Positions 9,557-20,267 of a stretch of 64,000 bases of DNA are shown in pieces; the first letter of the stretch is position 1, and the number at the start of each line of letters is the position of its first letter. A program made the position numbers and the translations under genes. The stretch is taken from NCBI GenBank assembly GCA_946965045.2, contig OX337241.1:496001-560000 (forward strand), read 5' to 3'. Origin of the DNA: Epithemia pelagica. Its lineage: Eukaryota > Bacillariophyta > Bacillariophyceae > Surirellales > Surirellaceae. A model generated the notes under the pieces. The model was not told where the DNA came from, searched no databases, and saw only the letters and a list, made by a program, of their open reading frames with translations.

Positions 9557-10789
9557 ATGACGTACGTTACGACAGAATGCGCAGGAAACCTTGGTGGATA
9601 TAAGGCAGGGATCTTATCAGTGAGGGCGTGTTTGGATCCTCTCTCCCTCTCGAATCTGAATATCCGTATCCTTTTCTGGTTTTGTGTTGTTACTTGTCGT
9701 CGTGCTTTCATTTCCTCGGAAATCTTGTTGTTGTTCTTTTGTTTCCTCACATTGCGAGCTTCTTTTGACTCTTCATTTTTGATTGCAGAAATCCTCGTCG
9801 TGCCGGAGCCAAGGATACCTGCTGCAATGGCATGTGCACATGTTGTCCGTATGGATGTACCTTTGTGGCACCGTGTATTTTGGGAATTGTCGCCATTGTA
9901 TGCACCTGGACATCGACCTTTGGATGTCGCTACTTTGTAACCACCTTTCCCTTGACACCCAATATTCCCAGCAATCGCATTTCGGTTGACCTCAGCAATC
10001 GCTTTTCGGTTGGCCCCTGGACGGTGGAAAACTTTGATTTGGCTTTTGGTGGGACCGTTATTGTGGACGATGATGATAACGATGGATGTGTCGGGTGGTA
10101 TCAACATGATCATGTGACAGCGGATTGGATCGATGCTCCCATCAAGTTTGTTCGTGTCATTAGTATGTTGGCGGCCTTTGCGTCACTCTTTTTTTGGGTT
10201 CCCCTCATGATGGGAGGTTGCATGGTCCTTCAACCGGCCTTGCTGAAAGTGATGATGTTCATCTTTATCTTTGTCGCCATTTCCTCCATTCTCACGTTGG
10301 TACGTGCACTTATTGTCGGATACCCATTTCGAATTCCTATCTAACTCTTGAGTCTTGTTTGATTTGGTTGCGTAGGTCATGTTGGCATCTGATTTGTGTC
10401 AAGATAGCAATGACTGTGATTTCGGTGGAACCGGCATCGCGGCCATTTTGGCCTTTGTCTTTTGGATTGCCACGGCTGCTGTCATTCCTTGTATGCGAGA
10501 GAAAAAGAAGCGACCCACTAACAATGCGGAGAGTACGGCAACGGCGACTCCGGAAACTGCGGTACCCGCGGCCGCCGAGACCTTGACCAATACCGTGGAA
10601 CAAACCATGGTTGAAGAAGATGGCACGGTCGTCAAACTCACCACCAAAACGACGACCGATACCAATGGCAATAAAACTATCACCGAAACACGCGAAATTA
10701 TCAAACCCGCTTCTGCGGTTGCAGCGAGCGCTGCGACTGTGGAAGACGTGGATATTCCCTTGGCCAGTGCCAAGGCCGTCAGTTATTAA
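9557..10789 (+). CDS. Four-helix membrane protein, cluster family member 1 (unknown function)
   Basis: A three-exon model: 9557-9561 (ATGAC only), 9789-10299 and 10376-10789, giving 309 residues. Intron 1 (227 bp, GTACGT..TTGCAG) is phase 2 and intron 2 (76 bp) is phase 0. Order of parts: a short Cys-rich N-terminus with CCNGMCTCCPYG (residues 13-24); helix 1 about 24-42; a large loop with GPWTVENF (77-84) and CVGWYQHDH (102-110); helix 2 about 122-146; helix 3 about 152-172; a short loop with LCQDSNDC; helix 4 about 192-213; and a basic then polar tail carrying VEEDGTVVKLTTKTTTD and TITETRE. Seven relatives lie in this window. I know of no named family with this signature. Even spacing of helices and paired Cys in both loops suggest a tetraspan protein with disulfide-bonded outer loops and a cytosolic tail. 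Confidence 0.85.
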
Positions 10790-11524
10790 ACACGGTGTGT
10801 GTGCGATTCGAGGGGGGGGGGGGGGGGGGGTTGGAATATTCGTATGGTTACTTTCGGTTGGTTTATATGGTTACTTTCGGTTGGTTTATGTTGGTATCCT
10901 TTTGACATTTGTGTCCTGTGGCTTTTGGACGTATTGGGCAACTGTACCCGTCCTTGGGAACCCAACGGTGAATTACTCGACAGTGGGCGAAGCCAATTCA
11001 CGCGATTAATGGTTCATGGTTTCTTTTGGTTGGCCTATTCTAGACTGTCTTCTAGAAGAATCACATGTCGTACTCTAGGTCGATAGGAGACATATGGTGA
11101 CTCTTTCGTCGATGGCACAACCACCATGGTTTGTTTTCTCTGGAGAAAGAAAGAGGCAATCCTCTGTTCACTTGTACAACCACAACATTTGCAGACATCA
11201 TCATCGTTCATCGTGGTGGAGGAGATGATTGATATGTGGGTAGACTGCCTATCTGAGTCCTGAACGGGAACAACACTCGTTCTCAGTCACGATGAGTGAG
11301 CAGATGTTTCAGATTCTTTGGTTCCGAGTTCGGATTTCGGATCGGCAAACCAGAAGCGATCACACAACGAGAAGCTCAGAACAAGAGCACATACCCCTAT
11401 AACCCGAACAACGAAAACACAACAACCAACAACTACAACAAACCATAAAAAAGAATCAATCAACTTCTCAAGAAGTATACAGTTGATATCATTAACGAAG
11501 GTCACTCTTCCCTGCCCAAACACA
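10790..11524. other. Spacer between cluster members 1 and 2
   Basis: It holds a 19-base G run (10812-10830), a ~23-bp direct repeat (GGTTACTTTCGGTTGG twice within 10843-10890) and the promoter region of the next gene. No gene is supported. Confidence 0.5.
11443..11451 (+). promoter_or_regulatory. Possible TATA-like element CCATAAAAA
   Basis: The same 9-mer as upstream of the 9557 gene, 82 bp before the ATG at 11525. Shared between neighbouring paralogues; function inferred. Confidence 0.25.
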
Positions 11525-12751
11525 ATGCCGTAAGTTGCCACAAGTCTACTTGGATCAAATGCATAACAATGCACGATGTATGATTGTCTAGGGGAAACAG
11601 CGTGAGTGTGAGACAACCAACGAGAGACAGGCCGTGTCTTGTTGGTTCGGCTTCAGCTCCCTCGTAGAATTCGATAAGCCATGTCATGCCATTGTCGTTT
11701 CCTCACATTGTGCCTTGTTTCATGATTGCAGAACTCGTCGAGGAGCCGACGATACCTGTTGCAATGGCAAATGCATCTGTTGTCCGTATGGAGTTACCTT
11801 TATTGCACCATGTATATTGGGAATTATCGGCATGGTCTGCACGTGGAGCTCCACATGGGGCTGCAATTACTTTGAAACTACCTTTCCGGATACACCCAAT
11901 CTCACCAATCGATTTTCCGTGGGACCTTGGACGGTCGAAGACTTTGATCTGGTCGGTCGTGATAAAATCATTATCCATGGTGACAATGGCGACAATGACG
12001 ATGAAGGATGTATTGGATGGTACGAACACGATCATGTGACAGGCGATTGGATTGATGCTCCCATCAAGTTTGTTCGTGTGATTAGCATGCTGGCGGCCTT
12101 TGTGTCACTCTTTTTCTGGCTTCCTCTCATGATGGGAGGTTGCATGGTGCTCGGACCAGAAGTGTTGAAACTCATGATTTTCATCTTTGTCTTTGTGGCC
12201 GTTTCCTCCATCCTCACGCTGGTACGTGGTCTAAATCCTCCTATGAAAGCTGTTGTTCCTGAATCTTTTCTTTCTTGTTTGTTTGGTTCGTATCTGGATA
12301 TTCGTTGGAACCGTTGGTGGGCGTGATATATATATCTATACAGGTCATGTTGGCATCCGATTTGTGTCAGGATGGCAATGACTGTGAAATGGAAGGATCG
12401 GGCGTTATGGCCATTTTGGGCTTTGTCTTTTGGATTGCCACGGCTGCGGTCATTCCTTGTATGCGCGAACGACCCACGCGATCCGGCAATCCTCCTCCTC
12501 CTGCCACTGCAGCAGCAGCGGATCCAGAGGCGGCGGCCGCGGAATCCTTGACCAATACGGTGGAACAAACCGTGGTGGAAGAAGATGGTAGCGTGGTCAA
12601 AATCCTTACCAAAACAACGACTGATATCAATGGCAATCAAACAGTCACCGAAACACGACAAGTCATCCAACCTGCTTCTGCCGTCGTCGCCACCGCAACG
12701 TTGCAAGACGTGGATATTCCCGTGACCAGTGTCCAGGCCATTACGGATTAA
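11525..12751 (+). CDS. Four-helix membrane protein, cluster family member 2 (unknown function)
   Basis: Exons 11525-11529 (ATGCC), 11732-12221 and 12344-12751 give 300 residues. Intron 1 is 202 bp (GTAAGT..TTGCAG, phase 2) and intron 2 is 122 bp (phase 0). The closest relative is the gene at 9557, in the same orientation. It shares CCNGKCICCPYG before helix 1, VGPWTVEDF and CIGWYEHDH in the large loop, LCQDGNDC before helix 4 and the tail VEEDGSVVKILTKTTTD plus TVTETRQ. The micro-exon is supported by exact parallel structure: Met-Pro joins in frame to TRRGADDTCC, matching the neighbours. An Ala/Pro-rich stretch follows helix 4. Head-to-tail order with member 1 points to tandem duplication. 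Confidence 0.86.
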
Positions 12752-13257
12752 AAATCGTCGACACACATATGGCTCGTCGTGTGTGGCGACCTTGCAGATG
12801 TGTCTTTGGAGCTTCGTAGAAAAAAAAGAATCGTTACATGTCATTGAGTGTGGATTGGTACCAAGGAGCTGAATGGCGTGGCGTCGATCCAAGGTGTTGG
12901 ACCAACCACAGACAGTTGCTGATGGGGACCTTGAACACACCAAAGAGGTTGCCGCAGCAGCGGAATGGATAAGATTGAATATTCAGGGGGACGGTTGGGA
13001 CGACGACTGCAAATGTCGCAGTGGAACGAGGACGGGGTTTTTCGTTGTCCCTGCAGCAGCAAAACGAATAGTTGCGTCTTGGGGAGATCCAATCCTCTAC
13101 TAGAGTAGTAGTAGTAGTAGCAGAGGTTTTCTAAACGGTAGATCCACACAATTCTAAACGTTGCGACTTTTTCTCTCGTTTTAGTTTTTGTCCAACCTGG
13201 ATCACCCACAACCACTCCACCCAAAATAACGTCGTTGTCGTTGTCGTTCTTGTCTCT
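12752..13257. other. Spacer between convergent genes
   Basis: 3' flanks of the 11525 gene (+) and the 13258 gene (-). It has a short TAG repeat near 13101. No gene seen. Confidence 0.5.
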
Positions 13258-14625
13258 TCATTCTTCGTCTTGGTCTTGGTTGTGGTTGTCGGGTGGTCGA
13301 CGTCCTTGGGTCACGACTTGTGCAATGCGATGGATCGTTTCTGTACAGGGCTCGGCCTTGTGATTGAAATAGGCTTCGACCGTCACCAGAGCAGAGTCGA
13401 CACCGGCTTGGGCCAAGCCCTGTTTCCATTCGTGAATCATTTGACCATTGCCAATCAAGTGATAATGCGTTTCCGTCACGGTACAAAAGGGCGTGGGTGA
13501 TGGTGCCACTGCCAGTGGATTGGGAGGAGTCGTCGTTTCGTCCTGGTTGTGGTTGTCCTCGTCCATGGGGAGGACTTCTTCTTCGGGTGGGGGTGGAGGA
13601 CGATGCAACAGATAGTGTTGCAACCGTTCCATTGAAGATGCGATTCGTCCCGTTGGCTCCGTATCGTTGTCGTCGTTGTCACTACTAGTGCGTGTCACGA
13701 GTGGTGCAAACCGGAATCGATCGGGGGGATCGCACGAGGAGGCCCACATGTTCAAATAGTCGTGATACAAGATATCGTGGACGGTGCGAAAACTGGCCAC
13801 CAAATCAATGTGTTTAAGGTGCGATTTCAAGGTGGGATCGTAGACCAATTGTTCCATGGCACCGACACAGGGACCAATGCCCACGCCGGTGGAAATCAGG
13901 ACGAGGCGTTTGACTGTAGGATGGACAATGCCTTGGACAATGGGAACATGAAATTGACCACCGATGCGCAATCGCGTTTGCGGCGGTGCTTGCGCCAAGG
14001 TGCGCGATTTCAACCCCACGGTTTGAATCAAAATGGTGAGTGTATTGGCATTGGCACTACTAATGGTATAGGGACCCCGCATCCACCCATGGTTGGTGTG
14101 GGCATCCCGAATCGTCTTTTGTTGTTTTTCGTCAGTTTTGTCGTCGTCATTGTCCAAGACGGCCAAACTCAGGGGCACTTCCAAGGCCACGACATGTCCG
14201 GGAAGGTAGGTAAAGGGTAGGGGATCGTTGTCCACGTCGCGATCCAAATGCAACAAGACACTGGAACTATTGCCAATGGCTTCGGCGCGAAACAAAATGA
14301 CATCTCGTGTCGTATACGACGGAGGACCACTGCTGTTGCTGTCATTACTACTGTCGTTGCTGTTGCTTTCAGTGTTATCGTCATTAGCTCCATTGGCGGT
14401 GGTGGTGATATCCGTCGTGGAGTCACTGCTCATGCCAAGCCGAGCGCATGGTGTTCTTTTTGTGGCTGTGTCGTGGTGACACGCGACCCTTGCTCGTGGA
14501 TGATTGGTACATGGAACAAGAGTCGAAAAGGCCATGGTGAATGGTGGTTGCATCCATAGTAGTAATAGTAGGATCGGGAGAATGAGTGTTGCCACTCGCC
14601 CGTCCACAGTCGGTTTCCTCCTCAT
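13258..14625 (-). CDS. Plastid-targeted FNR-like NAD(P)H/flavin oxidoreductase
   Basis: A single-exon gene of 455 residues. The N-terminus has a hydrophobic signal stretch (TLILPILLLLLWM) ending in FTMAFSTLVP, which resembles the Ala-Phe cleavage motif of diatom plastid presequences. An acidic Asn/Ser linker follows. The FAD-binding barrel is seen as LPGHVVALEVPL and RGPYTISSAN (about residue 184, like the R-x-Y-S flavin motif). The NAD(P)-binding half has LVLISTGVGIGPCVGAMEQL (about 245) and HLIGNGQMIHEWKQGL (about 390). The C-terminus has VEAYFNHKAEP. The family moves electrons between NAD(P)H and flavin. The partner is unknown; it resembles the plant chloroplast FAD/NAD(P)-binding reductases rather than photosynthetic FNR. 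A low-complexity insert (Pro, Glu, Asp, Asn) sits at about 335-375. Confidence 0.8.
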   Translation of the reverse strand: MRRKPTVDGRVATLILPILLLLLWMQPPFTMAFSTLVPCTNHPRARVACHHDTATKRTPCARLGMSSDSTTDITTTANGANDDNTESNSNDSSNDSNSSGPPSYTTRDVILFRAEAIGNSSSVLLHLDRDVDNDPLPFTYLPGHVVALEVPLSLAVLDNDDDKTDEKQQKTIRDAHTNHGWMRGPYTISSANANTLTILIQTVGLKSRTLAQAPPQTRLRIGGQFHVPIVQGIVHPTVKRLVLISTGVGIGPCVGAMEQLVYDPTLKSHLKHIDLVASFRTVHDILYHDYLNMWASSCDPPDRFRFAPLVTRTSSDNDDNDTEPTGRIASSMERLQHYLLHRPPPPPEEEVLPMDEDNHNQDETTTPPNPLAVAPSPTPFCTVTETHYHLIGNGQMIHEWKQGLAQAGVDSALVTVEAYFNHKAEPCTETIHRIAQVVTQGRRPPDNHNQDQDEE

Positions 14626-15222
14626 GTCCTCTTTTTTCGTGGTACTATCACCAAATAAGACGATTGGGTAGCTACGATTTGGAACGCAGTCCTCTTGTGC
14701 TCGAATAGAGACTGAGAATCAAACTATGTCCAAGCTCCAATGTCGTCCAACAACAGAGAGAGAGATGGTCGATGAGATGGATCGGAAGATGTGGGGCGCC
14801 CCAAGCTGGGCGCACCTCCACCCGACCGCAGCGACGGACGGACGGAGGACGAAAATCCATTCACGAAGGACGATGGAAGGACGGACGCCATCGATCCATT
14901 CACGAATGATGCATTGAGATGGACACCACATCATGAACTGCACCACAGTAGTGGACTCTAGGATCGCAGGAGACCGTTGTTCCCCCACGATTCACGATTC
15001 TACCTCCCGTTCCGTACGTTACTTGACATATAGCTACGGATATAGATTATAGTTACGAGTGACTTGCCGACGGTGTCACGTCTCTTTTCACATCGTTCTG
15101 CTACTCACCAACACATACACACAACACAACGACACCTGTGTGGACGACCACCTTGGAAACATGCATGGAGGATTCTTGGGTTTACCAAAAAACAGGAAGG
15201 AACTTCACCCAACGACCGTTCT
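14626..15222. other. Intergenic stretch with short direct repeats
   Basis: It contains GACGGACG runs and a repeated CCATTCACGAA unit near 14856-14905. No gene is supported. Confidence 0.45.
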
Positions 15223-16394
15223 CTACTCCTGGACGGCCTCGGCACTGGCGACGGGAATGTCGGCATCCTTCACCTCACCGGCTGCTTCAACGACTTCTCG
15301 CGTTTCCGTCACGGTTTTATTGCCCTCCGCATCTGTCGTGGTTGTGGTACTGAGTTTGACCTTGGAGCCATCTTCTTCGACAATGGTTTGTTCGACGGTA
15401 TTGGTCGTGGCTTGTTCGGGAGGAGCCGCCGAAGCAGCCGCAGCCGTCTCGTCGCTACGGGAGGCATTCTCTTCGGTCATGCAAGGAATGACCGCAGCCG
15501 TGGCAATCCAAAAAGGAAAGCCTAAAATGGCCATCACGCCATTTCCTTCCAATTCACAGTCATCGCCATCCTTGCACAAATCCGATGCCAACATGACCTG
15601 TCGAATCATGCAACCACAACAACAAAAACAACAATCATACCGCAAAAGAGAGTCACCATAATATTAGAAGACAATAGAGTCCACACAGAGGAACGACTCT
15701 CGTTTCATGTTCATGGTATTGATCGTACGTACCAAGGTGAGAATGGAGCAAATGGCGACAAAGCCAAAAATGGGAATCATGAGTTTCAACAAGGTGGGTG
15801 AGAGGACCATGCAGCCTCCAATCATGAGAAAGACCCAAAACAAGAGAGCCACCAAATACGAAATCATGGAAATGACTCGGACAAAGGTAATGGGTGTATC
15901 AATCCAATCGGCCGTCACCCTGTCATGTTCGTACCAGCCCTTACAATTGTCACGGTCGACTATTTGACCGGCGCGGAAATTGAAATCTTCCACCGTCCAG
16001 GGTCCGACGGAAAACTTGTTGCGGGTGTTGAAGGGTGTCAAGGGATAGGTGGTTTCAAAGTAGTGACATCCAAAGGTCGATGACCAGGTGCATGCCATGG
16101 CGACAATTCCCAATATACATGGTGCAATAAAGGTAACTCCATACGGACACAACTGGCACATGCCATCGCAACACGTATCGTTGGCGCCTTGTCGACTAAG
16201 AATAATAAGAAAAGGCAAGACGAGAAGAAAACATGTAAGTTTGCGGCAAGCAACAGATATTTTGAAAATACTACAAAGCGCTCTTTTCAACGCAGGTGGA
16301 CGCCTGGTTTCGGTTCCTTCTGCAGACACCGTCGACTGCCATGCTGGGAAGCAACAAGATACTGCTTCATGTAGATGCTAGTGACTTACACCAT
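15223..16394 (-). CDS. Four-helix membrane protein, cluster family member 3 (unknown function)
   Basis: Exons on the minus strand are 16394-16390 (ATGGT), 16195-15733 and 15597-15223, giving 280 residues. Intron 1 (194 bp, GTAAGT..TTAG) is phase 2; intron 2 (135 bp, GTACGT..ACAG) is phase 0. The protein begins MVRQGANDTCCDGMCQLCPYG, then helix 1. The large loop has VGPWTVEDF and CKGWYEHDR, with helices 2 and 3 (VRVISMISYLVALLFWVFLM and LLKLMIPIFGFVAICSILTL), LCKDGDDC and helix 4. The tail has VEEDGSKVKLSTTTTTD and TVTETRE. It is closest to members 1 and 2 but inverted relative to them, with the FNR-like gene between. Confidence 0.86.
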
Positions 16395-16774
16395 TGTTTC
16401 ACACTCAATTCACTTGGATGATGGTGCAAGGAAGAATCCAGCTTTGTTGTTTCAAAGCGCTTTCGTTGGGGTTGGGTTTTGTGTCGCTTGGATACACACA
16501 ATCTTTGGCCAGTTCCGACTGTGTTTTCGGCAAAAGGGCTCCGGGGGACGAAAAATTCCACCGTGACAGCGTAGTATTATCTATCGTGGTGGAATTTTTC
16601 GTCCCCCGGACCCCGTATGACGTTGCATGCATCTCTCGTGCAAAGAACATGATATGTCGTGGCGGATTTTGGATTTTTGGTGGCCTGTGGCCTGTTCTCT
16701 TCTTCAGGCAGATAACACTTCTCATTCAGCCAATCCCGAACAGGCCGAAAGATATTGTAAGATATATACATCAT
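16395..16774. other. 5' flank of member 3 with a perfect hairpin
   Basis: Contains the 23-bp inverted repeat at 16540-16610. No gene is supported. Confidence 0.5.
16540..16610. repeat. Perfect 23-bp inverted repeat with 25-nt loop
   Basis: Arm 16540-16562 is the exact reverse complement of 16588-16610; the arms contain GGGGGACGAAAAATTCC. It could be a miniature foldback element, a termination hairpin or part of a small RNA gene. Confidence 0.9.
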
Positions 16775-17050
16775 CCCTCGGTATCAGTGTCCACTGCTTA
16801 GCTGTTTTTTGTCTGTGCCACCTTCACAGGTTCCCAGGTGGACACAGACAGCATTTTTCGTTTTTCGTCTGTCTGTCTAACCATTAAAATTCCTCAGGGT
16901 TGAAGCAAGGCCAGCGTGCAAATGACAGTTGACGGTTGGTGGTTGTCCTCGCCGGGTCACCACGATTCAAATTTGGGCATCCATCATCATCTCGACACCT
17001 GTCACAAAAACCCAAAACCGAGCCAAATGCTTGACCATGACGTCGGTGAG

Positions 17051-18640
17051 TACTTATCTTGTTGTCTCTTTTCCCTTTTTCTCACGCATCACTGCTGCAG
17101 CTGTCTTTCCTATTGTTCTTGCATGATCCTTTACTTTTGTCTCATTTCGTACGAGTAGATGACAAGCCGCCAGATGTCAACTGGAATATCTTTTCCTTGT
17201 CGTAATCGTTTGTTGTTTGATTGTTTTTTGGCTACTGTCATATGCTCTATAGGATAGATTATTCTCTCTCGTCTCTCATCATAGCGTCATTCTCAATCAT
17301 TTCTCAACGATGTTGTTTTTGCATCAAATAGATGGGAAGCCATCTTGCCACACCCTACTGACCAATTATCATATCCTACCTAGGTAGGTAGTCGACACAG
17401 AGTGCTCAAAGTGAGCGGTACAAGCTTGTGAGAGCTGTTCTGTTGTGTTTTCATAGCGAAACTGAGGGTCATCGTCGTGCTCACAACAAAGAACAAAGCT
17501 GCAACGAATTCACAAGGCTCAAAAGTCTCATGGATGACAAGCACTGGCGTTCTACTACTAGTAAATAAACAAAAGAATATCTAGAGTATAGAGTTTTTTT
17601 AATGCAATCAAAGTTATGGCGCTCAGCAAAAACCAGTCATTTCTGTTCGACAAGAATGAACAATAAGAGTAATGAGCTGCCCAGCGACTTAACAGATGAG
17701 TAGCGTCTCCCACAAGCAGAGCAAACAAAAGTGGCAAGTGGCAGTGAGCATGAGTGATGTCATTGACAACATGGCAATTGGCAATGGATCAAGCTCACCT
17801 GGAAAGCCAGTAACATTCGTAAGCAGTAAGTACGATGTGCTTTGGCAAAAGAAAAGAGAATTGTGAGCTTGCCCCGAATTAGGCAACAACCAACCGTCAT
17901 CCACGCAGGGGACGCTTGCTGGGCTTGCGTCCGTTTCAAACGTCGAAAAGTTCAGCTGGGCATGCGTGCCAATTTGCAATTGGATAATTTCTATTTGCAT
18001 CAAAAGCAGAAAATGCTGTCTGTGTCCACTTGGGAACCTGTGAAGGTGGCACAGACAAAAAACAGCTAAGCAGTGGACACTGATACCGAGGGATACCCAA
18101 TACGAGCTCGTACCTCGTGCTTCCTGTAATACAGAAGCTCTAGGAAAACTACAACAACATGGAAAAAACTTCGATATGATCCATAATATATGACGAAAGG
18201 TCGACCCCATGACAATGATCCCTCGGTATCAGTGTCCACTGCTTAGCTGTTTTTTGTCTGTGCCACCTTCATAGGTTCCCAAGTGGACACAGACAGAAAA
18301 TTTCCTTTTTGACGCAAATGGAAATGACTAAATTGCAAATTGGCACGCATACCCAGCTGGAGTTTTCGCAGTTCATGAAACTGACGCATGCCCAGCAAGC
18401 GGCCCTGCGTGGATGACGGTTGCAGAATGCGCCATCCAAATTCCAAATCCCCCATAAAATCACACAGAGGCCATCACCCACAATGGCATGGCATGAATTG
18501 TCGCCTTTCATGCAGTTGAGGTAAGTTTGAACATACAAAAACGTCTCCATGACAACAACAGCTTTTGAACTGTCATTCTAACTTCTCCCTCACACTTGTA
18601 TTCGTTTTTCTCTTCTGATATTCAACATTCGACAACTGTC
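17051..18640. repeat. 1590-bp direct repeat, copy 1
   Basis: Matches 18678-20267 at a constant offset of 1627 bp, with only a few substitutions and no indels seen. The copy spans an outward-facing TIR pair and the 127-bp spacer. Confidence 0.93.
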
Positions 18641-18677
18641 ATGCTGGACTGAACCGTTTCTCTCTATTGCTGCTTAT

Positions 18678-20267
18678 TACTTATCTTGTGGTCTCTTTTC
18701 CCTTTTTCTCACGCATCACTGCTGCAGCTGTCTTTCCTATTGTTCTTGCATGATCCTTTACTTTTGTCTCATTTCGTACGAGTAGATGACAAGCCGCCAG
18801 ATGTCAACTGGAATATCTTTTCCTTGCCGTAATTGTTTGTTGTTTGATTGTTTTTTGGCTACTGTCATATGCTCTATAGGATAGATTATTCTCTCTCGTC
18901 TCTCATCATAGCGTCATTCTCAATCATTTCTCAACGATGTTGTTTTTGCATCAAATAGATGGGAAGCCATCTTGCCACACCCTACTGACCAATTATCATA
19001 TCCTACCTAGGTAGGTAGTCGACACAGAGTGCTCAAAGTGAGCGGTACAAGCTTGTGAGAGCTGTTCTGTTGTGTTTTCATAGCGAAACTGAGGGTCATC
19101 GTCGTGCTCACAACAAAGAACAAAGCTGCAACGAATTCACAAGGCTCAAAAGTCTCATGGATGACAAGCACTGGCGTTCTACTACTAGTAAATAAACAAA
19201 AGAATATCTAGAGTATAGAGTTTTTTTAATGCAATCAAAGTTATGGCGCTCAGCAAAAACCAGTCATTTCTGTTCGACAAGAATGAACAATAAGAGTAAT
19301 GAGCTGCCCAGCGACTTAACAGATGAGTAGCGTCTCCCACAAGCAGAGCAAACAAAAGTGGCAAGTGGCAGTGAGCATGAGTGATGTCATTGACAACATG
19401 GCAATTGGCAATGGATCAAGCTCACCTGGAAAGCCAGTAACATTCGTAAGCAGTAAGTACGATGTGCTTTGGCAAAAGAAAAGAGAATTGTGAGCTTGCC
19501 CCGAATTAGGCAACAACCAACCTTCATCCACGCAGGGGACGCTTGCTGGGCTTGCGTCCGTTTCAAACGTCGAAAAGTTCAGCTGGGCATGCGTGCCAAT
19601 TTGCAATTGGATAATTTCTATTTGCATCAAAAGCAGAAAATGCTGTCTGTGTCCACTTGGGAACCTGTGAAGGTGGCACAGACAAAAAACAGCTAAGCAG
19701 TGGACACTGATACCGAGGGATACCCAATACGAGCTCGTACCTCGTGCTTCCTGTAATACAGAAGCTCTAGGAAAACTACAACAACATGGAAAAAACTTCG
19801 ATATGATCCATAATATATGACGAAAGGTCGACCCCATGACAATGATCCCTCGGTATCAGTGTCCACTGCTTAGCTGTTTTTTGTCTGTGCCACCTTCATA
19901 GGTTCCCAAGTGGACACAGACAGAAAATTTCCTTTTTGACGCAAATGGAAATGACTAAATTGCAAATTGGCACGCATACCCAGCTGGAGTTTTCGCAGTT
20001 CATGAAACTGACGCATGCCCAGCAAGCGGCCCTGCGTGGATGACGGTTGCAGAATGCGCCATCCAAATTCCAAATCCCCCATAAAATCACACAGAGGCCA
20101 TCACCCACAATGGCATGGCATGAATTGTCGCCTTTCATGCAGTTGAGGTAAGTTTGAACGTACAAAAATGTCTCCATGACAACAACAGCTTTTGAACTGT
20201 CATTCTAACTTCTCCCTCACACTTGTATTCGTTTTTCTCTTCTGATATTCAACATTCGACAACTGTC
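18678..20267. repeat. 1590-bp direct repeat, copy 2
   Basis: See copy 1. The copies are separated by 37 bp (18641-18677). Near identity points to a very recent duplication, or an assembly duplication. Confidence 0.93.

Noticed and set aside
17689-18210. 173-residue minus-strand frame, repeated at 19316-19837
   Set aside because: Made of TIR and spacer sequence of the repeat nest; appears twice only because the DNA is duplicated.
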